Assembly (NCBI GenBank): GCA_012522935.1
Contig: JAAYJN010000010.1
Span: 1-44,204, forward strand
DNA: 44,204 nt
Reading direction: 5' to 3'
From: Candidatus Cloacimonadota bacterium
GTDB lineage: Bacteria; Cloacimonadota; Cloacimonadia; Cloacimonadales; Cloacimonadaceae
Shown here piece after piece: positions 8,165-16,311 of the stretch. Under the pieces are notes generated by a model, which was given only the letters and a program-made list of their open reading frames with translations, was not told the DNA's origin and made no database searches. Positions within the stretch are counted from its first letter, which is position 1. Each line of letters starts with the position of its first letter. A program made the translations under genes and the position numbers.

Positions 8165-8968
8165 GTGCAAAAGGTAATAGTTATTATTTTGGCTTTTTTA
8201 ATTCTCAGCAGCGCTGCCATGGCGAAAGAGGTGGTAATTGGTGAGGGGAATGAAGAACTCATATTTCCATTTAGTCATGACAAACCATACCATCACAGTG
8301 CAGCCATATATCTTGCAGATGAAATAGGGGAACAAGGCAATATTACGCAGATTCAGCTGAATTGCACCAAAGCCAACAGACATGTAAATTTGGAATGTGA
8401 GATTTTTGCAAAGAGCATCCAACAAACCACTTTCGATTCTTCTAAATGGAATGATCTGATTCCGGGTGCTGAGCTTGTTTATGCAGGGAATCATAATTTC
8501 AGTGCAACCGGATGGCATACATTTGATTTGGATGATTATTATTATGATGGCAGCGACCATCTTCTTCTCATGTTTTACAGTTTTGCAAACGACACCACCA
8601 ATAATCCCAAAATTCAATGGGAAACATCTGAAACTCCTGCCACTCTTTTCTATTGTAAGGCAGGAACAACAACAAATAATCCAAATTTGAACGCACGCTT
8701 ACAGCGCCCGAATATCATCCTTACAATTCAGGATATTAATACGCCCACCATCAGTATCATCATGGATGAACAAAACATGCCCAAGATTATGTGGGATTCT
8801 GTGGAAAATGCTGTTGGCTATAATATATATAGCTCTGCTGAGCCCCATAATGGCGAGGACGGCTGGATGCTGTTGGATACCGTTTCAGAGCCCGGATACA
8901 CCTATGAAGGTACTGATGATGCACGCTTCTTTAGGGTAAAAACCCTGAATGAGGACGTGGAGCCTTAA
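8165..8968 (+). CDS. Secreted protein with C-terminal fibronectin-III-like domain
   Basis: The protein is 267 residues and is predicted to be exported. I chose the GTG at 8165 because AAGGAG lies six bases upstream and the protein then begins with a clean signal peptide (MQKVIVIILAFLILSSAAMA, cleavage after AMA near residue 20). Reading from the upstream ATG would bury this signal behind 44 charged residues. Residues about 21-175 form a beta-rich domain of unknown family. Residues about 180-267 look like a fibronectin-III module (P-K-I-M-W-D-S-V-E-N-A-V-G-Y-N-I-Y-S, then FFRVKTLNE). It lacks the C-terminal sorting module of the larger secreted proteins here. Function unknown; a surface or extracellular binding protein is plausible. 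Confidence 0.75.
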   Translation: MQKVIVIILAFLILSSAAMAKEVVIGEGNEELIFPFSHDKPYHHSAAIYLADEIGEQGNITQIQLNCTKANRHVNLECEIFAKSIQQTTFDSSKWNDLIPGAELVYAGNHNFSATGWHTFDLDDYYYDGSDHLLLMFYSFANDTTNNPKIQWETSETPATLFYCKAGTTTNNPNLNARLQRPNIILTIQDINTPTISIIMDEQNMPKIMWDSVENAVGYNIYSSAEPHNGEDGWMLLDTVSEPGYTYEGTDDARFFRVKTLNEDVEP

Positions 8969-8993
8969 GGATTAACGCATCCGTAATTTTGGC

Positions 8994-9029
8994 AAAAAAA
9001 GCAAAGGCTGTTCTTAGTGAACAGCCTTT
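8994..9029 (-). terminator. Rho-independent terminator of the CotH gene pair
   Basis: An 11-bp perfect stem (aaaggctgttc at 9003-9013 with gaacagccttt at 9019-9029) encloses a 5-nt loop. Read on the minus strand it is followed by GC and a run of T, as expected for an intrinsic terminator. The TAA stop of the minus-strand gene (9014-9016) sits in the loop. On the plus strand the following sequence is only modestly T-rich, so termination of the plus-strand gene is less certain. Confidence 0.8.
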
Positions 9030-11098
9030 ACTTTGTAAAACATTTTATCATTAGCCTCTGAGGGCAAGAGCTCGATATAGTTGAAGGGAATACCCTCAAT
9101 GGTTTGCCAGATCTGGGCATAAGGATCTTCAGAGTAGTAAAGCGTATAGCTATAGGCTCCCGGTACCGCTTCCCAGGATAGCATTATCATGCCGGTATCG
9201 GTAAGTTCGATGGCAAGCTCCGGCTGGGGCAGGCCGCTGATCACATTGATTTGCCAGATGGGATAATCAATATTGTTGAGGCTATTGGCGCGGGTCCAAT
9301 TTGCCGGATTATTCATCGCCAGACGCAACTGGGTTGCTGTGCCGGTGGTGATGCCGTGATATACGCCGTTATCGATTTCTGTATCAAAGCCCAGGGCGGT
9401 TTCTCCCAAGACAAGCGGTTCCGGCAGGTAGGAGCTATTATTGGTGGGGATTCCTTCGGTGAGCCAATCACAGGTGGAGATGGCGGCGATAAAGGAGGGT
9501 TGCGTGAGGTAGCCCTGATAGGCAATGATCTGATCTCCATCGTTGGAAAAGCCGCTGAATCCGGGGTGGTAGCTGCCTTCATCCGGATAATCAATCTCTT
9601 CCACGATGTGGATAACCTCTCCAGCCAGATAGGGGCGTCCCACGCCGCGCCATTCGTAGGTTTCTTCATTGGGGGCAAAGGCTGTGCCATCCCAGGCTTT
9701 ATCCGTGAAATTGATCTTGGTATTTTCCAGTACATCGGTGAGCAGCACAAAGGTGAAGCGATCGGGAGAATCTGAGGCGTATTCCACAAAAGCCAGGTCT
9801 CCCACATCCAGGGTGGAGCCGATGGGGCCGATGGTGGTGGAAACGCTGATGAGAGGCACAGAACCATCAATCTTATAATCAATTGCCGCTCCGGTATTGG
9901 TGTAGGGGAAGATCTTGAAGTAGTAGGTGTGATCTTCATTGAGATCAAACACCAGCTGGTTTTGCACGCCGAAGGGGACGTTTTTGGTGAGCTTTTTATC
10001 GGGGTATTCCACGCCGTCCACGGGGTCTTCGATGGAGGCTGCATCCACCTTGCTGCCGCGGATGAGGTAGCCATCGGGCAAGACCGGTCCAGTGGAATCC
10101 GTCCAGTTCAAAAGGGTTTGATAATAGCTGGTTTGCGTGGCGCCAAAAGCGGTGGGATATGCGCTGGGCTGGGGCTTTGTGGTGAAGCCAAAAACGGGCA
10201 GAGCCAGGGACTGCACTCCCTGGGTTTCGTGTATGATATCTTCGCCATACTCCCCAGCCTGGGTGGGCTGAAAGAGGATTTGGACGGTTTTATCGATGCC
10301 ACCACTGCGGGGGAGCAGCTCCAGGGAAGTGGTAAAATCTTCGCTATCCGAAGCTCTGATGCGGAAAGGATGGGATACTGTAATCTGGATATTGCCCAAG
10401 AGGTTTTGGCCGATGAGCTGATACTCCTGCAGCTCAGAAAGAGCACCGGGAGCAGCATAGAAATCCTCCAGCTCGGCAACGACTTCCAGATGGGGCAGCA
10501 AGGGATCGCCGGTGATGAGGATATCATCCCAGCGCCATTTGCCGTCGGAAGCGTAAGAGCCGGTGGGTTTTGAGGGCACGTAAATGCTGTTGGCATCATC
10601 ACCAAAGGCGGCTACAATCTTGATGGCGAGATGGGGGTTGTTATTAAAGCCCTCTATTGTGCTGCCATCAAAGGTGCCCGGATACCAGGTATCACCTGCT
10701 GTCACAGTGTTGACCACAGCTTCCGTCCATTGGACTGGAGAGGCGGTGTGATCCAAAGTATAATACATCACGCTGCGATTGGGGGCTTTGTTGCTGTGAC
10801 GCAAGACCCAGGAGATTTCTATATTGGCATATCCGGCTGTGGAGAATTCGATCATCATGCCGGCTGTGAGGTTGGCGGTGCCTTGGGCGGGGAAAGTGGT
10901 GGTGCTCCAGCCTCTGCTGGGGTCATCGGGATAGCCCTTGCCAAAGCCGTCATCGGTCATTCCACCGATGAGGGAGATACCTCCGCTGCCGGTGTGCGGT
11001 TCCAAGTCATTGTTTTCAAAATCCCAGCCAAGGATGGTGGCAGCGCTCAAGCCACTGAGGATGAGGATGCTGCAGATAAGTATGAGATATCGTTTCAT
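9014..11098 (-). CDS. Large secreted multidomain protein (Ig-like, FN3)
   Basis: The protein is 694 residues with a signal peptide (MKRYLILICSILILSGLSAA). Approximate layout: a beta-sandwich domain rich in aromatic residues (22-200); an Ig-like domain with the P-F-R-I-R-A and F-x-P-T-Q-A-G-E-Y pattern common in FCB secreted proteins (205-310); a fibronectin-III-like domain (315-420); a domain beginning near GDLAFVEYASDSPDRFTFVLL that resembles lamin-tail-like or adhesion modules (430-645); and a short FN3-like end (648-694). It has no catalytic motif I recognise and no YPNPF sorting module. The start has AGGAGG nine bases upstream. It follows the CotH-domain gene by 13 bases, so the two are surely co-transcribed. 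A surface or matrix protein that works with its neighbour is a reasonable inference. Confidence 0.8.
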   Translation of the reverse strand: MKRYLILICSILILSGLSAATILGWDFENNDLEPHTGSGGISLIGGMTDDGFGKGYPDDPSRGWSTTTFPAQGTANLTAGMMIEFSTAGYANIEISWVLRHSNKAPNRSVMYYTLDHTASPVQWTEAVVNTVTAGDTWYPGTFDGSTIEGFNNNPHLAIKIVAAFGDDANSIYVPSKPTGSYASDGKWRWDDILITGDPLLPHLEVVAELEDFYAAPGALSELQEYQLIGQNLLGNIQITVSHPFRIRASDSEDFTTSLELLPRSGGIDKTVQILFQPTQAGEYGEDIIHETQGVQSLALPVFGFTTKPQPSAYPTAFGATQTSYYQTLLNWTDSTGPVLPDGYLIRGSKVDAASIEDPVDGVEYPDKKLTKNVPFGVQNQLVFDLNEDHTYYFKIFPYTNTGAAIDYKIDGSVPLISVSTTIGPIGSTLDVGDLAFVEYASDSPDRFTFVLLTDVLENTKINFTDKAWDGTAFAPNEETYEWRGVGRPYLAGEVIHIVEEIDYPDEGSYHPGFSGFSNDGDQIIAYQGYLTQPSFIAAISTCDWLTEGIPTNNSSYLPEPLVLGETALGFDTEIDNGVYHGITTGTATQLRLAMNNPANWTRANSLNNIDYPIWQINVISGLPQPELAIELTDTGMIMLSWEAVPGAYSYTLYYSEDPYAQIWQTIEGIPFNYIELLPSEANDKMFYKVKAVH

Positions 11099-11111
11099 GA
11101 ATCAAATCCTC

Positions 11112-14100
11112 CTATTTAACGATACATATTTTGCGGGTGAGGCGGGGGCTGCCTTCCTGATAAACACTCAGGAAATAGATGCCTCTGCCCAAAGTGTGAC
11201 CCCGGGAATCTTTGCCATCCCAGGTTTGGATGGAAGCTGCTTCCAGCTGGTGCACCAGCTGCCCTTTGAGGTTGTAGATATTGATGGTGCCGCCGGCACG
11301 GGTGTTATCCAGCTTGATGGTGATCTGTGAATGCATGGGGTTTGGGTAAACGCTGAGGCTGGGAATGGCCTGTGGCGTCAGGGGATCGTCCGTAGCGGTG
11401 GAAGTATTGCTCTCGCCCGGTGTGGCAGGCAGGTCTTGCCCCACTCCAAAGAGCCGCCAGGCCTCTCCTCCATCGGTTTGACGGCCATAGGAGACATCGG
11501 TGGCAAGGTTGGTATCAGCAGTCCACATAATGCTATCCATCACCCTCATTTTATCTGGGGCAATCAGATATACGGCATCGGCGCTGTTGCCAAGCTTATC
11601 GTTGATATGCAGGGGACCTTGGTCCATATCTTCATCAAACCATAAGACGATAAAGCCGTTGGCAGGGATGGTGGTTTGATCCGTAAAGCCATAAGGGATG
11701 CGGGTGAGGGCATAATTGGGATCGGCATAGTGATCATCCACCAAATAGTATCCGGCAATATCCACGGGAAAATCGTTGGGATTGTAGATCTCTGCCCAAT
11801 CCTCGTATTCGCCAGCTTCATCAGCGTGGGTGCTGCTATTGGAAGCCATCAGCTCGTTGATATAAAGCAGAGGCGCTTCAAAACCGATGAGGATATTGTA
11901 TTCTGGGCTGATGATATCATTGTTGACTCCATCACTGGCACGGATGCGGAAATTGATCTGATCTCCATCATTCAAAGCGGGAAGCTGGGCGTTGAATCTG
12001 CCGGCGGAGAGGGCCATCGTAAGGGTGCTGTAATCCGTCTCTGAATAGTCTTTATAGAGCAGCTGGGCTGTAATCGGGTCTGCATCTGCATCGCTGATAA
12101 CAGCCGAGACCGTGACGGGCGAGCCTGGCAAGGCAGGATAGGGGCTGTATTCAATCTCGCTGATCACAGGGGGCATATTGCCTTCGCCACCGTTGGAGGC
12201 ACCGGGGGTGCAGGGCAGGTCTTGCCCCACGCCAAAGAGCCGCCAGTTTGTACTGCCATCAGGGTATCTGCCGATGGAGCGGTCGTTTACATCCAGATCC
12301 GTCTCTGCCGTCCAGGTGAAGCTATCGATGATGGTAGTGCCGTCAGATGAGATCAGATACACGCTATCTGCGCCACCGCCCAATTTGTCATTAATATGCA
12401 GGGGACCTTGATCCATGTCTTCATCAAACCACACGATCAGATAGCCGTGGGGCGGGATGGTGGTGATATCCGGATAGCCGTGGGGGATCTGGGTCCAGGC
12501 GTCGATGCCGTTGCCATAGTGATTATCCGTCATATACATGCCTGCGATATCCACGGGGTAAGAGTTGGGGTTGTAAAGTTCCACCCAGTCATCGGCTTCG
12601 CCAAAGGGATCGGGGAAGGAGGCGTTTTTTGCCATGATTTCATTGATCACGATCTCGCCTGTGGTGGAGGCGACGGGGATGGTGAAGAATTCATATTCCG
12701 CACGAGGAGGGAAGAACATGCCCTGGGCACTATTTTCTGCCCAGAAAAAGTATTCGATATCACCGGTGGAGACGGGGACGCCCACGCCATAGACGCCATC
12801 ACCTGCTGCGCCATCACCATGCAGCCCATCGTCATACATCTCATGATAGGCAAAGGAGCCCTTGGAGATCTGTCTGATACCCAATTGCACATAATCTGCG
12901 TCACTTATAACAGCGGTGAATTGCACGGTGTCTCCGGGCTGGATATCCTGGGAGTGCTCTTGTGAAATGAGCGTGGGGACGACACCGGCAAAGGCGCCGT
13001 GGCCAAGCAGAAAGGTGCTGCGCCCATTCATCAATTGGGTGATGCCGGGCACCACCACGCCGGGGAAGCCAAATACACCGGATACCTGGTTGTTGAGGTT
13101 GTTTTCAAAGTGGGTGTAGCTGTACAGATAATTGGGGTCTGCCTGCACGTGTGGCTGGCAGATGGCCTGAAGCTGGGCGCCGCGGGTGGCATACCAGCCG
13201 TTGATAAAGTTCTCCTCTATCATGGTGCGCATGTGGGCGATATACATCTTTTTGTAGCGGGGGTTGCTAAGCACGTTTTTGAGCAGGAGGAAGGTATTGC
13301 TGGTGGAATTGCGCAGAGGATTGAGCTGTTGGCTTTGCGAAACGGAAGTGCTCATAAATCCACCAAACGACATATTCAAATCCCAAAGCAGTGGGTTGAT
13401 CCTGCCATCGCGATCACAAAAGAGATAGAAATTGTGAAACATATTGATGGGGGAATCCAGATTGACCAGGAGGTTATCAAACACACACATCCACAGGTTT
13501 TGATCCACATTCATCACCTCGGCAATATCGGCAGGATTGTGTTGCAGGGTATATGTAAAATCGAAGAGGGTATCCCATCCTGTGCTGGATTTGAGGGCAT
13601 AATAATTTTGATAGGAAGTGGGGTCGTCTCCCAAATATCCCCACACGGTGACGGCATTCATCGTGTTGGTATCGCATTTGAAGCGGGGTTGCCCTGCGGT
13701 GTGAAAGTGTTCGTTCATAAAGTAGGCATCCACATCCTGTACGGAAGTATAGACACCTATCAATACATCGTTTACATACAGGTTTGCATAGTTTGCCCTG
13801 CAGGCTGGCATATATTTGCGGGCAATCTCGTAGGAAAGCGTCTCCCTCACAAAAGATGGATCAAAATAGCCATTTGCCAGCTTCAGGGTGCCATAGGGTC
13901 CCAAAAGCTGTCCGGGGATGATGTGATCCAGTTTGATATTGAAGGGGTTTTTGATGCGGTTTGGGCTGTAAGAGCTGTTTCCCTTGAAGCGCACGCCCCC
14001 GCTGTCGAAGGGCACACCGTTGATCACGGCATTGCCCACCAGCCGCTCCTTTCCCTGGGCATAGAGATTCTTGAGGATTTGCCTCCAATTGTCTTGGGCA

Positions 14101-14207
14101 AAGTAAAGACGGATTTCATTTACCGTGTCGATGTCGTAAAAATCTTGGGCTGCGAGGGCTGTTGATATAGCCAAAAATACCAACAACAGACTTAGACACT
14201 TGCGCAT
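11112..14207 (-). CDS. Secreted CotH-kinase-family protein with two lamin-tail domains and sorting domain
   Basis: This 1031-residue protein has a signal peptide (cleavage near residue 19-20). Residues about 28-390 are a CotH protein-kinase-like domain: F-K-G-N-S-S (74-79) and WDLNMSFGG (275-283) match the nucleotide and metal-binding motifs of the family. Bacterial CotH proteins were shown to phosphorylate secreted or spore proteins, so extracellular kinase activity is possible but untested here. Two lamin-tail domains follow (about 516-672 and 781-933), sharing WFDEDMDQGPLHINDKLG exactly. An Ig-like segment lies between them (about 680-775). The end (953-1031) is a type IX sorting module with YPNPM, IYNLKGQ, WDGKD and GIYFL. 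The start has AGGAGG four bases upstream. It is first in a two-gene unit with the 9014-11098 gene. Confidence 0.9.
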   Translation of the reverse strand: MRKCLSLLLVFLAISTALAAQDFYDIDTVNEIRLYFAQDNWRQILKNLYAQGKERLVGNAVINGVPFDSGGVRFKGNSSYSPNRIKNPFNIKLDHIIPGQLLGPYGTLKLANGYFDPSFVRETLSYEIARKYMPACRANYANLYVNDVLIGVYTSVQDVDAYFMNEHFHTAGQPRFKCDTNTMNAVTVWGYLGDDPTSYQNYYALKSSTGWDTLFDFTYTLQHNPADIAEVMNVDQNLWMCVFDNLLVNLDSPINMFHNFYLFCDRDGRINPLLWDLNMSFGGFMSTSVSQSQQLNPLRNSTSNTFLLLKNVLSNPRYKKMYIAHMRTMIEENFINGWYATRGAQLQAICQPHVQADPNYLYSYTHFENNLNNQVSGVFGFPGVVVPGITQLMNGRSTFLLGHGAFAGVVPTLISQEHSQDIQPGDTVQFTAVISDADYVQLGIRQISKGSFAYHEMYDDGLHGDGAAGDGVYGVGVPVSTGDIEYFFWAENSAQGMFFPPRAEYEFFTIPVASTTGEIVINEIMAKNASFPDPFGEADDWVELYNPNSYPVDIAGMYMTDNHYGNGIDAWTQIPHGYPDITTIPPHGYLIVWFDEDMDQGPLHINDKLGGGADSVYLISSDGTTIIDSFTWTAETDLDVNDRSIGRYPDGSTNWRLFGVGQDLPCTPGASNGGEGNMPPVISEIEYSPYPALPGSPVTVSAVISDADADPITAQLLYKDYSETDYSTLTMALSAGRFNAQLPALNDGDQINFRIRASDGVNNDIISPEYNILIGFEAPLLYINELMASNSSTHADEAGEYEDWAEIYNPNDFPVDIAGYYLVDDHYADPNYALTRIPYGFTDQTTIPANGFIVLWFDEDMDQGPLHINDKLGNSADAVYLIAPDKMRVMDSIMWTADTNLATDVSYGRQTDGGEAWRLFGVGQDLPATPGESNTSTATDDPLTPQAIPSLSVYPNPMHSQITIKLDNTRAGGTINIYNLKGQLVHQLEAASIQTWDGKDSRGHTLGRGIYFLSVYQEGSPRLTRKICIVK

Positions 14208-14618
14208 TTAACCTCCTTGGTTACAGCGATGTAAGCGGTTTTCAAGAATGGGTGTAACGGCCTATTATCTGATTAGTACAGTATGTATGGTAATGTTTAA
14301 TTTTCTTGCCTTGATGTCAAGAGTTTTATGTATTTGGCAGACCGCTACTGAAAACTGCCAAACCATCCTGTCTTAAAATATAGGTTAATGGAAGGGCTGG
14401 TTTTGGTATCTTGGCGGAACGTTGCCTGTTTGATACCGTTGTGATGTGGTTGCGATACCCAGCGATTTGCTGGGAGAGGCAACGGCATCGCAAGGGCATC
14501 TCATAGGGAAGGAGAGAAGGTCCCTATAAATGTATGTGGCTATTTTGGGTCTGACAATATCAAGTATCAGAAGCGCAACGAGGTATCCGGCTCAAAGAGG
14601 AGGAGCAACGGGGGTAAA
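14208..14618. other. Intergenic region upstream of the CotH gene
   Basis: No gene is supported in these 411 bases. Near the CotH gene there is a palindromic cttgatgtcaag (14310-14321) that contains a minus-strand TTGACA (14315-14320), probably the -35 of the CotH promoter; I cannot find a good -10. Further right, 14405-14483 has nested inverted repeats: ggtatc/gataccc-type arms, gttgcc at 14421-14426 with ggcaac at 14478-14483, and a perfect cccagc-gattt-gctggg hairpin at 14458-14474. This could be the 3' structure of the leuS operon, but there is no T-run. Confidence 0.5.
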
Positions 14619-16307
14619 TTATTGGTAGAGGAAGCGCTTAATCTTTTGCGTGGGTGTTTTTTCGAAGGGTTCTATTTGTTGGATGAGGTTGTTGATGCGG
14701 GCAAAGGATGCCACATTGTGGTTTATGTGTCCGCGCAGGTTTTCCAGATATTTACTGATAAAGCGTTCTGCCTGTTTGGTGCCCATCTTGTTCAGATGAT
14801 ATTGGGCATCCAGGATTTCGGCATTCAAAAACACTCTGCCGATGATCTTGCCATTTGATTGGTAGACAAGTGATTCCAACACGCCTTCGTCATCATTGAG
14901 GCGGGCTTCCAGGTCTTCCGGATAGATATTTTCCCCGGTGGCTGCCACGATCACATTCTTGCTGCGACCCTTGATATACAGATAGCCGCGCTTCATGCGT
15001 CCCAAATCTCCGGTGCGGAAGAATCCATCTTCGGTAAATGCTTCCTCGGTGCGCACTTTATCCTTGTAATAGCCCATCATCACGGTATCGCCTTTCACTT
15101 GAATCTCACCGATGCCCGTCTTGGGATGAGGGCTGTCGATGCGCACCTGCAGGGTATCCAGGATCACGCCGGTGGAGCGGAATTTTACCACAGCGGGAGT
15201 GCAGCCGGCGATGAGCGGGGAGGTTTCCGTAAGCCCATAGCCGATGGCATAGGGGAAGTTTGCTTCATAAAGGAATCGCTCCACCTCTTCCGAGAGCAAT
15301 GCGCCGCCGATGCCAAAAAAGTGAAGGGCACCGCCGAAGGTTTTCATCAGTTTTTTGCCGGCGACCTTGTGCAGCATCTTGCGCAGTGGGGGTATCTTAT
15401 ACATTTTGCGCATCAGCATATTGCTGTTGAGCTGGGGATAAATCTGGATTTTGAAAATCTTTTCGATGATGAGGGGCACGGTGAGCATCATCGTGGGGCG
15501 TATCTTCTGCATGGCGGGGATGAGCACCCTTGCCGTGGGGGGCTTATCGAGGTAATACACGCAGGAGCCCTGCATCATGGGGATGATAAAGCCGATGGTG
15601 CATTCATAGGTGTGGGGCAAGGGCAACACGGAAAGCAGACGGTCGTTTTCATCCACTTTTTGGATGCCCATGGTGATGTGGGCGTCGTAGACCAGGTTTT
15701 TGTGGGAAAGCATCACGCCTTTGGTGTTGCCAGTGGTGCCGGAGGTGTACACAATGGCTGCCAAATCGTTTTCCTGAGGATCGGAATCAATCAGCCCCAC
15801 GGCTTTGAGCGCCTTGCCGCGCAGGATGCTAAATTGTTTTTTGCCCATTTGGATCAGGCTCTTCACCTTGTCTTGAGACAGGGGATCCTGGATTGGCTCA
15901 AATGAATCCAAAAGCACCAGCTGGGGCATGGGGTCCAGATCGGAATAGCCTATCTTTTCATACTGTAAAGAGGAGACAAAGACCATCTTGGAACCGCTGT
16001 GGCGAATGATGTGCAGGATTTCATTGATATGAAAATCCACCAATATTGGCACCACCACCGCTCCCATGGAGGTGATTGCCAGATAGGCAACTCCCCATTG
16101 GGGCATGTTTTGACTCAGGATTGCCACTTTATCACCCTTTTCTATGCCATTTTCACGCATCAACCCCACCACCTCATCTATGCGTTCGCGCAATTCGTTG
16201 TAGGTGATGGGCTCATCATCCACCCAGGAGAGGGCGGGACGTTTGCCGTATGCTTTGCAGGTACGGTCTATCAATGCTTTAAGGGTAAAGCGTTCCAAAT
16301 CTTTCAT
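14619..16307 (-). CDS. Long-chain acyl-CoA synthetase (AMP-dependent synthetase)
   Basis: This 562-residue enzyme of the adenylate-forming superfamily should activate a fatty acid with ATP and CoA through an acyl-AMP intermediate. Visible motifs are the P-loop-like YTSGTTGNTKG (187-197), GYGLTET (356-362) and FFRTGDLG (429-436). The C-terminal subdomain ends near PTQKIKRF, which carries the catalytic lysine region. Overall pattern and length fit the FadD/long-chain group better than acetyl-CoA synthetase, but chain length cannot be read from sequence. It starts four bases after the leuS stop, and the AAAGGA ribosome-binding site overlaps the end of leuS, so it is co-transcribed and probably translationally coupled. 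It likely feeds fatty acids into lipid synthesis or degradation; the FadL-like gene elsewhere in the window could supply them. Confidence 0.92.
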   Translation of the reverse strand: MKDLERFTLKALIDRTCKAYGKRPALSWVDDEPITYNELRERIDEVVGLMRENGIEKGDKVAILSQNMPQWGVAYLAITSMGAVVVPILVDFHINEILHIIRHSGSKMVFVSSLQYEKIGYSDLDPMPQLVLLDSFEPIQDPLSQDKVKSLIQMGKKQFSILRGKALKAVGLIDSDPQENDLAAIVYTSGTTGNTKGVMLSHKNLVYDAHITMGIQKVDENDRLLSVLPLPHTYECTIGFIIPMMQGSCVYYLDKPPTARVLIPAMQKIRPTMMLTVPLIIEKIFKIQIYPQLNSNMLMRKMYKIPPLRKMLHKVAGKKLMKTFGGALHFFGIGGALLSEEVERFLYEANFPYAIGYGLTETSPLIAGCTPAVVKFRSTGVILDTLQVRIDSPHPKTGIGEIQVKGDTVMMGYYKDKVRTEEAFTEDGFFRTGDLGRMKRGYLYIKGRSKNVIVAATGENIYPEDLEARLNDDEGVLESLVYQSNGKIIGRVFLNAEILDAQYHLNKMGTKQAERFISKYLENLRGHINHNVASFARINNLIQQIEPFEKTPTQKIKRFLYQ

Positions 16308-16311
16308 TTAG

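Noticed and set aside
12999-14165. 388-codon open frame antisense to the CotH gene
   Set aside because: The sense strand encodes clear CotH motifs; the antisense translation is low-complexity His/Ile/Gly-rich without start signals.
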